Below, piece by piece: positions 24,650 through 32,007 of a stretch of DNA of 32,007 bases. This DNA comes from Fructobacillus durionis (lineage in GTDB: Bacteria > Bacillota > Bacilli > Lactobacillales > Lactobacillaceae): contig NZ_FOLI01000008.1 in the NCBI RefSeq assembly GCF_900112405.1, positions 1 through 32,007 of the forward strand. Direction: 5' to 3'. The notes under the pieces were generated by a model. It did no database searches. It was not told the origin of the DNA and was given only the letters and a program-made list of their open reading frames with translations. How positions within the stretch are numbered: position 1 is the stretch's first letter; each line of letters starts with the position of its first letter. The position numbers were made by a program, and so were the translations under genes.

Positions 24650-25114
24650 ATGAAGCCATCTCTAAAATTGACTAATGCGATTCATATTTTGATTTATATT
24701 GCCCGTGCCGATAAGCAGTCTTCTTATTCATCAAAGGACATTGCCAATTCGGTTAACACGAACCCTTCTCGGATTCGGGCCCTGATGTCGGACCTCCAAA
24801 ACGCTGACATTATTAAGCGGGAAGGGGATCACTTTTCTCGCCCTATCCTGGCGAAGCCAGCCACGGAGATCACAATGGCTGATGTACTAAAAGCCGTTGA
24901 TCCAAGTTCGGTTACCTTCCCATTGGACAATAAGGTGAACGAGGAATGTCCCATTGCTCAGCAGGTTAATCCAGTCTTAGCTGGCTACTACGAGCTCTTT
25001 GATGAATCGTTGATTCAAAAGATGAAGACCGTGACTTTTGAAGATATATTAAAAGATGTCAATGAACGGGCGGGAGAACCTCTCTGTCAGGTTAATGGAA
25101 TAGAGAATGCTTGA
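24650..25114 (+). CDS. Rrf2-family transcriptional regulator
   Basis: A 154-residue protein with an N-terminal winged helix (LTNAIHILIYIARADKQ, then SSKDIANSVNTNPSRIRALMSDLQNADII) and the Rrf2 dimer helix (TMADVLKAVDPS). IscR/NsrR-type members bind an Fe-S cluster with three cysteines. Here only one lies in that region (EECPIAQQV), so a cluster is unlikely and redox sensing through a single thiol is possible. It is divergent from the nitroreductase gene, and its stop overlaps the first crcB by eight bases. The ATG follows AAGGA at a rather long distance. Confidence 0.87.
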   Translation: MKPSLKLTNAIHILIYIARADKQSSYSSKDIANSVNTNPSRIRALMSDLQNADIIKREGDHFSRPILAKPATEITMADVLKAVDPSSVTFPLDNKVNEECPIAQQVNPVLAGYYELFDESLIQKMKTVTFEDILKDVNERAGEPLCQVNGIENA

Positions 25115-25535
25115 GGAAAAACCACAAATTATCACATTGGTTGTCTTTTTAGGGGGAGCCATTGGCGGACTAGCACGCTATGGATTGAGTCTAGTACCTG
25201 TAATGGGAACCTGGCCATTGATGACCATCTTCATTAACTGTTTGGGAACGGCAATCTTGGCAGCTCTCGGTACATATATGAAAGGTTTGAACGAAAAGCC
25301 GGCCTACGTCCAAGACTTTGTTGGAACTGGGCTGTGCGGTGGTTTCACAACCTTTGGCGCTTTGATTTTGGAAAGCTACCAGTACTTGTGGTCTGGACAA
25401 CTTGTTAACTTATTCCTACTCATTGCGGCTTCCATCATCTTTGCTTTACTATCCCTTAAGGTTGGCTTTTGGATTGGAAAAGTCTTCGTTCAGCGTCGAA
25501 TCAACGGGGAACAGGTGGCTAACAATGGTAAATAA
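25107..25535 (+). CDS. crcB: Fluoride channel subunit CrcB/Fluc, first copy
   Basis: A 142-residue protein with four membrane helices. It shows GGAIGGLARYGLS, the pore Asn in INCLGTAILA, and GGFTTFGALILES with the conserved Phe residues of the fluoride path. Fluc channels export F- as dual-topology dimers. The ATG lies within the rrf2 gene, so translation is coupled. No fluoride riboswitch is seen upstream. A second crcB overlaps its end, and paired copies usually form heterodimers. Confidence 0.93.
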   Translation: MLEEKPQIITLVVFLGGAIGGLARYGLSLVPVMGTWPLMTIFINCLGTAILAALGTYMKGLNEKPAYVQDFVGTGLCGGFTTFGALILESYQYLWSGQLVNLFLLIAASIIFALLSLKVGFWIGKVFVQRRINGEQVANNGK

Positions 25536-25872
25536 ATTACTCTTAGTCATACTAGGAACCGGAGTTGGTGCTGTTTTACGCTACTGGTTGATGACCATGT
25601 GGACGAATCGTGGGTCTTTTTTGACTGGTGTCTGGTTGGTCAATTTAATTGGGTCCTTTACACTGGGGGCTCTCTTTGAATTAAAGCTGAATCAGCCCTT
25701 GGTTCTCCTCGTAGAGACAGGGATTCTTGGTGGCTTGACGACTTTTTCATCAATGATGACAGAGGGTGCAGCCGCAACTAGTAATAAACGGGAAGCAGCT
25801 TATTTAACAGTGCAAATGTTAACGGGCTTCATTGCCTTTATCATTGGTTATAGCTTATTTAGCATGAGCTAA
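25525..25872 (+). CDS. crcB: Fluoride channel subunit CrcB/Fluc, second copy
   Basis: A 115-residue protein with GTGVGAVLRYWLM, the pore Asn in VNLIGSFTLGAL, and GGLTTFSSMMTEG. The frame stays open back to 25402, but the upstream part is out-of-frame crcB sequence; AGGTGG (25513-25518) six bases before the ATG at 25525 marks the true start. It overlaps the first copy by 11 bases. The two copies differ clearly, consistent with two opposite-facing subunits. Confidence 0.93.
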   Translation: MVNKLLLVILGTGVGAVLRYWLMTMWTNRGSFLTGVWLVNLIGSFTLGALFELKLNQPLVLLVETGILGGLTTFSSMMTEGAAATSNKREAAYLTVQMLTGFIAFIIGYSLFSMS

Positions 25873-25884
25873 AACCGTCTTTTA

Positions 25885-25893
25885 TGGTATAGT
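25885..25893 (+). promoter_or_regulatory. Extended -10 promoter of degV
   Basis: TGGTATAGT ends at 25893, 27 bases before the degV start codon. No clear -35 is seen. Confidence 0.65.
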
Positions 25894-25919
25894 GTTTTAG
25901 TATTATTAGGAGAGAAATC

Positions 25920-26804
25920 ATGGCAAAAATTGCGGTTATTGTTGATTCTTCAGCAGCCCTTCCACAAAGTATTCGAAACTCATTCTCAATCACTGAAGTG
26001 TCTATCCCAATTCTTTTTGGGGAAGAGACTTTCTTGGGTGGAAAGGATATCACATCAGTTGCCCAACTCGTGGACATGATGTCTAAGAAGAAGGAACTAC
26101 CAACCACATCACAGCCATCACCTGCACAGTGGGAAAAGGCATTGAACGAAGCCCGCGATGCTGGTTATGATCAGGCAATCATTGTGACCCTTTCATCTGG
26201 AATCTCTGGTGCCTTCCAAACGGCATCACTGGTAGCCTCAGACTACGAGGGATTGGACCGTGTTGAAGTGGTCGATTCAAAGTTGGTTAACATGGCACAG
26301 GCTGCCCAAGCTTTGTTAGCAGCCAAGCTTGCTAAAGAAGGCGCCGACATGGACGAAATCTTGGCCCAGTTGGCGGATTTCCGTACCCACTTGGGTGTTC
26401 GCTTTGTCGTAAACGATATCTCCCACTTGAAGCGTACTGGCCGTTTGTCACGAGGACAGGCCTTGGTTGGTGGTCTACTTAACATTAAGCCACTCTTGGA
26501 CTTTGACATTGCTGGCGATGGTAAAATTGCGGCAGTCGGTAAGGTCCGTAAGATGTCAGGTGCTAAGGACGAAATTCAAAAGGCCTTTGACGAGTATCTC
26601 TCAAAGGTCGATTTCCCAGTTCGTGCCTACATTATCGATGCCAATAACAAAAAGCTTGGTGACAAGTGGCTCAAGGACTTCTCTGCCAAGTATCCTGCCG
26701 TGACTTTTGAACGGGCCGAAATGGATCCAGTTATCGTTGTGCACACCGGTGACGGAGCAATGGCGGTTATCTGGTCGCGCGATTACGAATCTTACCAAAA
26801 GTAA
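25920..26804 (+). CDS. DegV family fatty-acid-binding protein
   Basis: A 294-residue DegV/FakB-type protein. It begins MAKIAVIVDSSAALP, where the Asp-Ser pair binds the carboxylate. Later come IIVTLSSGISGAFQTA, VVDSKLVNMAQA, and NDISHLKRTGRLSRGQALVGGLLNIKP, the hallmark of the family. FakB proteins present bound fatty acids to the kinase FakA for phosphorylation. No FakA gene is in the window. AGGAGAG precedes the ATG, and a strong terminator follows, so it is a single-gene unit. Confidence 0.93.
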   Translation: MAKIAVIVDSSAALPQSIRNSFSITEVSIPILFGEETFLGGKDITSVAQLVDMMSKKKELPTTSQPSPAQWEKALNEARDAGYDQAIIVTLSSGISGAFQTASLVASDYEGLDRVEVVDSKLVNMAQAAQALLAAKLAKEGADMDEILAQLADFRTHLGVRFVVNDISHLKRTGRLSRGQALVGGLLNIKPLLDFDIAGDGKIAAVGKVRKMSGAKDEIQKAFDEYLSKVDFPVRAYIIDANNKKLGDKWLKDFSAKYPAVTFERAEMDPVIVVHTGDGAMAVIWSRDYESYQK

Positions 26805-26821
26805 TGAAGCATATATAAAGT

Positions 26822-26849
26822 AAAACCAGTTCATCGAACTGGTTTTTTT
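26822..26849 (+). terminator. Terminator after degV
   Basis: AAAACCAGTTC (26822-26832) pairs with GAACTGGTTTT around a three-base loop, followed by T. Confidence 0.93.
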
Positions 26850-26997
26850 GTAAAGTTTAAAGAGAATGGGTTGGCTAGTGGGCTAATTTGAATTGTTATG
26901 ATGACTGACCTAAAGCGATTCTTTTCGCTTTGCTAAATTGGAACAACTAGTATAGACTGATAGAACAGTAATTTCCCTTTTTACATAAGGAGACAAT

Positions 26998-27639
26998 ATG
27001 AAAAAAAGGACAAAGGCTTACCAAATTGTCTATGAAGTATTGAATGCTAGTACCCATGGCCTAGGATTCATTCTAGCGATTATTGCCTCAATTTGTTTAC
27101 TAGTTAAAGTGTCTAAGGAGTCCCCAAGCGCCATTGAGTTAGCGGCCGTTATCGTGTACGTTTCATCGATTTCGCTCTTCTTACTTGCTTCGACGCTCTT
27201 TCACTCCCTGGTCTTTACCAAAGCGGCGAAAATCTTCCAGTTCATGGACCATGCCGGTATCTACCTGGTGATTTTGGGCTCTTATACTCCCTATACCTGG
27301 CTGGTATTGAAGTGGCCGGTTGGCTGGGCAATCTGGACGGCCATTTTATTGATGACCATTGCTGGTTTAATCTACGATATCTTCTTCGTTGGTCGTTGGC
27401 CATGGGTTGCCGTGACAATTTACCTAGTGATGGGTTGGCTCATTATCTTAGTGATGCCAATCATCTGGTCCTTACTGAGCCCAGCAGCCTTCTGGCTTTT
27501 GCTGGCTGGTGGGGTAACCTACTCGCTTGGTACAATCTTCTATTTGCTACCCCAGATTCCGATGGGGCATGTCTACTGGCACCTCTTTGTTATGCTCGGT
27601 GCTGGACTCATGTACTTCTCAATTTATCAAACTATCTAA
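26998..27639 (+). CDS. Hemolysin III/PAQR-type membrane protein
   Basis: A 213-residue protein with seven predicted membrane helices. The PAQR metal-site residues are present: the Ser/His pair in STLFHSL, the Asp-His in FMDHAGIYL, and the double His in PMGHVYWHLF near the end. These bind Zn2+ in related receptors and suggest a membrane hydrolase-like role; bacterial members (YqfA/TrhA) affect membrane energy and lipid state. AAGGAG precedes the ATG. A carbonic anhydrase gene follows 33 bases later. A 7-bp hairpin without T-run lies upstream at 26912-26931. The real function is not established. Confidence 0.9.
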   Translation: MKKRTKAYQIVYEVLNASTHGLGFILAIIASICLLVKVSKESPSAIELAAVIVYVSSISLFLLASTLFHSLVFTKAAKIFQFMDHAGIYLVILGSYTPYTWLVLKWPVGWAIWTAILLMTIAGLIYDIFFVGRWPWVAVTIYLVMGWLIILVMPIIWSLLSPAAFWLLLAGGVTYSLGTIFYLLPQIPMGHVYWHLFVMLGAGLMYFSIYQTI

Positions 27640-27672
27640 AGTCGCTTGTCGACCAGAAAGTAAAAAACATTC

Positions 27673-28311
27673 ATGGAAAAATTAAATTACCACTATCAGG
27701 ACGCCTGGCGCCACACGACCACGGCCACCTGTCAATCACCAATTGATGTAGTGGCTGCAGATTTAGCTGAGGGTTCTCCTTTGAGAATCGATTGGTCAAA
27801 GCTGCAGACCAGCGCCGTGCGCAAGGACGAACAGGTCATTGGCGACCAGTTCTTCTGTGACGGCCAAGTAATGATTAACGATGTGACTTATGATTTGGTT
27901 CGTTTTCACATCCATGATGGGTATGAACACCTCTGGAATGGCCAGGGGGGCCCAGCGGAGCTCCATCTTGTTTTCACCCGACCTGAAGGTGGGACCTTTG
28001 TTCTGGCTGTCTTTTTGACTCTAGATGAGCAGGCGGAGACACTCTTTCGCCCCATCTTAAAAGAAGAGAAAAAGCAGGTAAACCTGCAGAATTTCTTACC
28101 TGCCGTGGTGACGGAAGCGGTTACCTACGTTGGGACACTAACGACACCTCCTTTGAAAAAGGACGTGCACTGGTTGTTGTTGAAGGAAACGCTGGGGATA
28201 AACACCGAGGACTTGGTGACTTTTACCCAGGCCTATCCAGATAATCACCGGGACGTGCAACCAGTGCAGGAGCGGGAGGTGCTTTGGCACCAAGTTGAGT
28301 CAATGTCTTGA
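27673..28311 (+). CDS. Alpha-class carbonic anhydrase, apparently cytoplasmic
   Basis: A 212-residue enzyme interconverting CO2 and bicarbonate. The zinc ligands are His79 and His81 in RFHIHDGYEHLWNG and His98 in AELHLVF. QSPIDV near the N-terminus and YVGTLTTPPL, with the Thr that orients the zinc hydroxide, complete the family pattern. Bacterial alpha-type enzymes usually carry a signal peptide; here the protein begins MEKLNYHYQDAWRH, so it appears intracellular. The ribosome site is weak. It is probably co-transcribed with the hemolysin III-like gene. Confidence 0.9.
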   Translation: MEKLNYHYQDAWRHTTTATCQSPIDVVAADLAEGSPLRIDWSKLQTSAVRKDEQVIGDQFFCDGQVMINDVTYDLVRFHIHDGYEHLWNGQGGPAELHLVFTRPEGGTFVLAVFLTLDEQAETLFRPILKEEKKQVNLQNFLPAVVTEAVTYVGTLTTPPLKKDVHWLLLKETLGINTEDLVTFTQAYPDNHRDVQPVQEREVLWHQVESMS

Positions 28312-28337
28312 CGATTTTTGCTTAACAAGCGTACAGT
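28308..28337 (+). promoter_or_regulatory. Promoter of the DHA2 transporter gene
   Basis: TTGACG (28308-28313), an 18-base spacer and TACAGT (28332-28337), overlapping the carbonic anhydrase stop codon. It would give a leader of about 60 bases that contains a terminator-like hairpin. Confidence 0.6.
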
Positions 28338-28347
28338 TAATTTAGTT

Positions 28348-28381
28348 AAAAAACAGGACAACAGCAGTTGGCCCTGTTTTT
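28348..28381 (+). terminator. Terminator just before the DHA2 transporter
   Basis: AAAAAACAGG and CCTGTTTTT form the outer stem; CAAC and GTTG (28359-28362, 28367-28370) extend it. The T-run ends about 10 bases before the Shine-Dalgarno AAGGGAG. It ends the carbonic anhydrase transcript and also lies inside the leader if the 28308 promoter is used. Confidence 0.8.
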
Positions 28382-28400
28382 ATTTGCAAGGGAGTTATAT

Positions 28401-29768
28401 ATGAATGAAAAAGCTTTAAAACGGGCTGCACTAGTTGTTGCTGCCGCCTTGTTTATGCAAATGTTGGACTCGACCATTGTCACAACGGCTTTGCCACAAA
28501 TTGCTAGTGATCTCTCGGTCAACCAGTCGACCGCGTCTCTCTTAGTTTCGGTCTACATGCTTTTTGCCGCTGTCTTTATTCCGCTTTCGGGCTGGATGGC
28601 AAAGAAGATGAACCGGAAAACGCTCTTTTTATTGGCGGTTTTGATTTTTACCCTTTCTTCCGTAGCGGTTGGCCTGGTCAATAACCTGGCCTACATCTTA
28701 GTTATGCGTGCGCTTCAAGGAATTGCAGGGGCTATGATGATTCCGGTTGGAAAACTGATTATCTTGGAAAACGTAGCTTCGAAAAACTTGCTACAGATTC
28801 TTTCCTATTTAATTTGGCCAGCGCTGATTGCGCCAGCCATTGCACCCTTATTAGGGGGTTACATTATTTCGGCCCTTTCCTGGCACTGGATTTTCTTCTT
28901 GAACCTACCAATTGGCCTGGGAATTTTGATTGCTGGTTACTTCTTGATTCACGATGAAAATGAAACTGAAAATGCGCCTTTCGACATGGTTGGATTCATT
29001 TTGGTCGCACTGGCCGCTGGTTTGATTTTGATTGCCGCCGAGACACTGTCGCATGGTTTGAAGAGTCTAGCCTTAGGGGCAACCTTACTTGTATTGGGGT
29101 TTATCCTTTCAATCTTGTCCTTTAAGCATTTGCAGCGGGTGGATCAGCCACTCTTTGCCTTAGACGCTCTGAAAACTAAAACTTTCCGCATCTATACAAC
29201 CGGTGGATCAATCTTTTGGATTACGATTGGGGCTTTGCCATATTTGTTGACCCTATTGTTGCAGGTCCCATTCCACTGGTCCGCTGTTGAAGCCGGTACC
29301 TATGTCATCTTTATCTTCCTGGGTAACTTGGCAATTAAGCCATTTACCACGGCTATTATTAAGCGAACTGGTTATAAGTACGCCTTGGTCATTGCCTTGG
29401 GATTAGCAACCATGTCGACCTTTTTGATGGCGGCTTTCGAAATGAATACGGTCAAAGCTTGGATTGCCTTCGTTGCCTTTGTATCCGGTGTCGGACGTTC
29501 GCTTGCCTTAACTGCCTATAATTCACTGGCCTTTTCCGACTTAACAAAGAAGGAAAAGAACGCGGCTAACACACTGCAGTCAGTTATGCAGATGTTGTCC
29601 CAGGCCTTTGGCGTTGGCTTTGCAGCCACTTTGGTAGCCCTTTTTGCTCAAGCATTTACCAGCAGCTTAGCCTACCAGATGACACTCTTTATCTTTGGTT
29701 TGATTTCACTTTATCCACTGTTTGAAGTGCTGACGCTTCCTAAAAACGCTGGTGAAAGCACGTTATAA
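28401..29768 (+). CDS. MFS drug/H+ antiporter, DHA2 family
   Basis: A 455-residue transporter with about 14 membrane helices. The DHA2 marker LDSTIVTTALPQIA lies in helix 1. Motif A is GWMAKKMNRKTLF, and the antiporter motif C segment is WPALIAPAIAPLLGGYI. EmrB/QacA-like members pump drugs or toxic compounds out with protons. An upstream in-frame TTG at 28368 is rejected: AAGGGAG six bases before the ATG at 28401 sets the start. The substrate cannot be inferred. A terminator hairpin precedes the gene and another follows. Confidence 0.9.
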   Translation: MNEKALKRAALVVAAALFMQMLDSTIVTTALPQIASDLSVNQSTASLLVSVYMLFAAVFIPLSGWMAKKMNRKTLFLLAVLIFTLSSVAVGLVNNLAYILVMRALQGIAGAMMIPVGKLIILENVASKNLLQILSYLIWPALIAPAIAPLLGGYIISALSWHWIFFLNLPIGLGILIAGYFLIHDENETENAPFDMVGFILVALAAGLILIAAETLSHGLKSLALGATLLVLGFILSILSFKHLQRVDQPLFALDALKTKTFRIYTTGGSIFWITIGALPYLLTLLLQVPFHWSAVEAGTYVIFIFLGNLAIKPFTTAIIKRTGYKYALVIALGLATMSTFLMAAFEMNTVKAWIAFVAFVSGVGRSLALTAYNSLAFSDLTKKEKNAANTLQSVMQMLSQAFGVGFAATLVALFAQAFTSSLAYQMTLFIFGLISLYPLFEVLTLPKNAGESTL

Positions 29769-29776
29769 AAGTCTTT

Positions 29777-29801
29777 AAAGACCGCTTTGCGGTCTTTTTT
29801 A
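29777..29801 (+). terminator. Terminator after the DHA2 transporter
   Basis: AAAGACCGC (29777-29785) pairs with GCGGTCTTT (29789-29797) around TTT, followed by T residues. Confidence 0.92.
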
Positions 29802-29865
29802 TTGCAAAAAGATGAGAAGTTGGGGATAATGGCGGTAAGAATTAGCACGTTAAAAGGAGGCCTTC

Positions 29866-31755
29866 ATGACAAAAACACGATACCAAGATGACTTTTACCA
29901 AGCGGTGAACGGTGAATGGATCGACCAGGCGAAGATTCCGGCTGACCGACCAGTAACTGGGGGATTTTACGACCTAGTTGAAGGGATTGAAAAGGAAGAA
30001 CGGCGTGTGTTGGCTGCCATCGAGGCAGGGAACGAGAAAACGCCTGCTGCCTTGCAGGAGTTCGTCAAAATGCACCAGTTGACCAAGGACTGGGACAAGC
30101 GTGCGGCAACGGAAAAGGCTGAAATAAAGAAGTTCTTGCAGCCTTTGTTGGATTTGCAATCCTGGCAGGATTTGCAAAAGCGCGAAGCGGAGCTGGTTAA
30201 GGAGAGCTATACGACTGTTTTGGAAGCAACCATCAGTCCTGACTCGAAGAATACCAGCCGAAACGAACTCTGGTTAGCCAGTCCTGATTTGATTTTGCCT
30301 GATACGACTTCTTATGACAATCAGGAACAAAAGGAAACTCTTTTGTCGACCTGGTCGAAGATGGTAAAGGAACTTTTGGAACACTTGGATTTGGCAGAAG
30401 AGGGGGCTGAATGGGTTGATCAGGCACTAGCCTTTGACCAACTCTTAGCAGACCGTGAATCATCATCAGAAGAACTATCCGATTCATGGAAGAACTACCA
30501 CCCAATGACGGTCGAAGAGGCCAATGCCAAGGTGCCGGCGGTGACTTTGGCAAAGACCTTGGAAGGCTTAGTTGGACAAGTGCCGGATAAGGTCATTGTT
30601 TACGACGGCCCATTCTTTGAGAAGGCAAAGGAAGTTTATACAGAAGAAAACTTTGCCATCGTGAAGGGCTGGATGATCATCCAAAACCTCTTGGAGATTG
30701 CTGGACTCCTAGGAAACGATACTCGCGTCATGGCTGGTCAGTACGGACGTGCCTTATCAGGTACGAAGGAAGCGGTTCAGCCTGCTAAGTCTGCCTTCCG
30801 CCAGGCTAGGGCCTTCTTCTCCCAAGTTGTTGGAAAATGGTATGGCGAAAACTACTTCGGTCCAAAGGCTAAGGCCGATGTTGAAAAGATGGTCCAGGAG
30901 CTGATTAAGGTCTATGAGGGGCGTTTCGACCAGATTGACTGGTTGTCAGACGAAACCCGTGCCAAGGCCAAGGTGAAGTTGGCTGCCCTTGCCGTGAAGG
31001 TTGGCTACCCAGAAAAGCTACCAGCTTATTTGGAAGAACGAAAAGTGGATGCTAAGGCATCGCTTGTTGATAATGTACAACGTTTCTCAAAGGAAGCCGT
31101 TGCCGAACACTTTGCCAAGTGGGGTAAGCAACCGGATAAGTCCCGTTGGGGAATGTCAGCCGATACGGTGAATGCCTATTACTCACCGGACTTTAACCAA
31201 ATCGTTTTCCCAGCTGCCATCTTGCAGGCGCCATTCTACGATCTAAAGCAGACGGCTAGCCAAAACTTCGGTGGAATTGGAACGGTCATCGCTCATGAGA
31301 TTACCCACGCCTTCGATACGAACGGTGCGCGTTATGACGAAAAGGGTAATCTAAAGGAATGGTGGACTAAGGAAGACTTTGCCCACTTTGAAGAAAAGAC
31401 GGAGGCGGTTGTGCAGGCTTTCGATGGTCTCGATTCCGCCGGTGCCAAAGTCAACGGGCACTTAACGGTTTCGGAAAACGTAGCAGATTTGGGTGGTGTT
31501 TCAGCGGCCCTTGCTGCCACAAAGGCTAGCGGGGATGCTGACGTGAAAGCCTTCTTTGAAAACTTTGCTACGCTTTGGCGTCAAAAGGCGGAGCCAAAGT
31601 ACTTGGCTTTGTTAGCAACCATCGATGTTCACGCACCCGCTAAGTTACGTACCAACGTGACGGTTAAGAACTTTGATGACTTTGAAAGGGCCTTCGATGT
31701 GCAAGAGGGGGATGGTATGTACCTTGCTCCAGAAAAGCGCATCCAAATTTGGTAA
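29866..31755 (+). CDS. pepO: M13-family endopeptidase PepO
   Basis: A 629-residue zinc metallopeptidase of the neprilysin family that cuts oligopeptides in the cytoplasm of lactic acid bacteria. The zinc motif is HEITH (His477, Glu478, His481) and the third ligand is Glu537 in ENVADLGG. NAYYSPDFNQIVFPAAILQ forms the substrate strand. No signal peptide or membrane anchor is present, as usual for PepO. AAAAGGAGG precedes the ATG. No terminator is seen before the tRNA promoter 18 bases downstream. Confidence 0.96.
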   Translation: MTKTRYQDDFYQAVNGEWIDQAKIPADRPVTGGFYDLVEGIEKEERRVLAAIEAGNEKTPAALQEFVKMHQLTKDWDKRAATEKAEIKKFLQPLLDLQSWQDLQKREAELVKESYTTVLEATISPDSKNTSRNELWLASPDLILPDTTSYDNQEQKETLLSTWSKMVKELLEHLDLAEEGAEWVDQALAFDQLLADRESSSEELSDSWKNYHPMTVEEANAKVPAVTLAKTLEGLVGQVPDKVIVYDGPFFEKAKEVYTEENFAIVKGWMIIQNLLEIAGLLGNDTRVMAGQYGRALSGTKEAVQPAKSAFRQARAFFSQVVGKWYGENYFGPKAKADVEKMVQELIKVYEGRFDQIDWLSDETRAKAKVKLAALAVKVGYPEKLPAYLEERKVDAKASLVDNVQRFSKEAVAEHFAKWGKQPDKSRWGMSADTVNAYYSPDFNQIVFPAAILQAPFYDLKQTASQNFGGIGTVIAHEITHAFDTNGARYDEKGNLKEWWTKEDFAHFEEKTEAVVQAFDGLDSAGAKVNGHLTVSENVADLGGVSAALAATKASGDADVKAFFENFATLWRQKAEPKYLALLATIDVHAPAKLRTNVTVKNFDDFERAFDVQEGDGMYLAPEKRIQIW

Positions 31756-31773
31756 AAAAATTTAGTAAAAACC

Positions 31774-31802
31774 TTGTCAGACAACTTCATTCTTGTTAAT
31801 AT
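31774..31802 (+). promoter_or_regulatory. Promoter of the tRNA cluster
   Basis: TTGTCA (31774-31779), a 17-base spacer and TAATAT (31797-31802), 20 bases before tRNA-Tyr. Confidence 0.78.
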
Positions 31803-31822
31803 AGAGAAGTTGTTTAAGACAT

Positions 31823-31905
31823 GGGAGTGTAGCGAAGTCTGGCTAAACGCGACGGACTGTAACTCCGTTCCTTCGGGTTCGTAGGTTCGAATCCTACCGC
31901 TCCCA
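31823..31905 (+). tRNA. tRNA-Tyr (anticodon GTA)
   Basis: Acceptor arms GGGAGTG (31823-31829) and CGCTCCC (31898-31904) pair, with discriminator A at 31905. The anticodon loop CTGTAAC gives GTA at 31859-31861. A long variable arm follows, as in bacterial tRNA-Tyr. The T arm reads GTAGGTTCGAATCCTAC. CCA is not encoded. Confidence 0.97.
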
Positions 31906-31934
31906 TTGCCTCGCTTCAGGCAAATTTGAAGCAT

Positions 31935-32006
31935 TGCCCCTTGGCCAAGTGGTAAGGCAGAGGTTTTTGGTACCTCCATGCGCTGGTTCGATCCCAGCAG
32001 GGGCAA
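31935..32006 (+). tRNA. tRNA-Gln (anticodon TTG)
   Basis: Acceptor arms TGCCCCT (31935-31941) and AGGGGCA (31999-32005) pair, with discriminator A at 32006. The loop TTTTGGT gives anticodon TTG at 31967-31969. The T arm is GCTGGTTCGATCCCAGC. It follows tRNA-Tyr by 29 bases; more tRNAs may continue past the right edge. Confidence 0.96.
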
Positions 32007-32007
32007 T

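Noticed and set aside
1-32007. CRISPR array, prophage, insertion sequence or defence island
   Set aside because: No regular repeat-spacer pattern, transposase, integrase or phage gene was seen on either strand; the content is core chromosome plus ordinary accessory transporters.

Overview
The window is the replication-origin region of a low-to-mid GC Gram-positive chromosome. The gene set and order (gyrA-gyrB-recF-yaaA-dnaN-dnaA on one strand, rpmH-rnpA-yidC on the other), a T-box tyrS, PepO, DegV, a two-gene fluoride channel and strong use of TTG (Leu) and AAG (Lys) codons point to a lactic acid bacterium. The Leuconostoc/Fructobacillus/Weissella group fits best. That placement is an inference from gene content and codon habit, because only about 22 bases of 16S rRNA are present.

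Layout. Positions 1-548 hold the 5' tip, leader and strong promoter of an rRNA operon that runs off the left edge. A lone LytTR regulator follows. From 1342 to 10206 the minus strand carries gyrA, gyrB, recF, yaaA, dnaN and dnaA. The origin is bipartite: a DnaA-box cluster upstream of dnaA (10286-10576), and an unwinding region between dnaA and dnaN (8675-8826) with an inverted pair of perfect DnaA boxes, a GC-rich hairpin and a run of DnaA-trios. To the right, rpmH-rnpA-yidC-corA runs on the plus strand. An MscL-like channel gene coupled to an unlisted 55-codon membrane protein follows, then two perfect parS sites, an esterase and a minus-strand FAD/NAD(P)-binding protein.

From 17000 on: tyrS under a tyrosine T-box; a structured non-coding stretch that may be a small RNA (18591-18724); an ABC exporter pair; a short HTH regulator; and a minus-strand ABC importer of the TrpXYZ type. 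The importer's leader encodes a 15-residue peptide with tandem Trp codons followed by a terminator, which looks like ribosome-mediated tryptophan attenuation. Next come a nitroreductase, an Rrf2 regulator overlapping two crcB genes, degV, a hemolysin III-type membrane protein with an alpha-carbonic anhydrase, a DHA2 efflux pump with a terminator in its leader, pepO, and tRNA-Tyr and tRNA-Gln.

Genes left of the origin lie on the minus strand and most genes right of it on the plus strand, as expected for transcription co-directional with replication. The head-on exceptions are the FAD protein, trpXYZ and the nitroreductase. No insertion sequence, prophage or CRISPR array is visible. The best leads are regulatory RNAs and origin/segregation signals, not a new multi-gene system.
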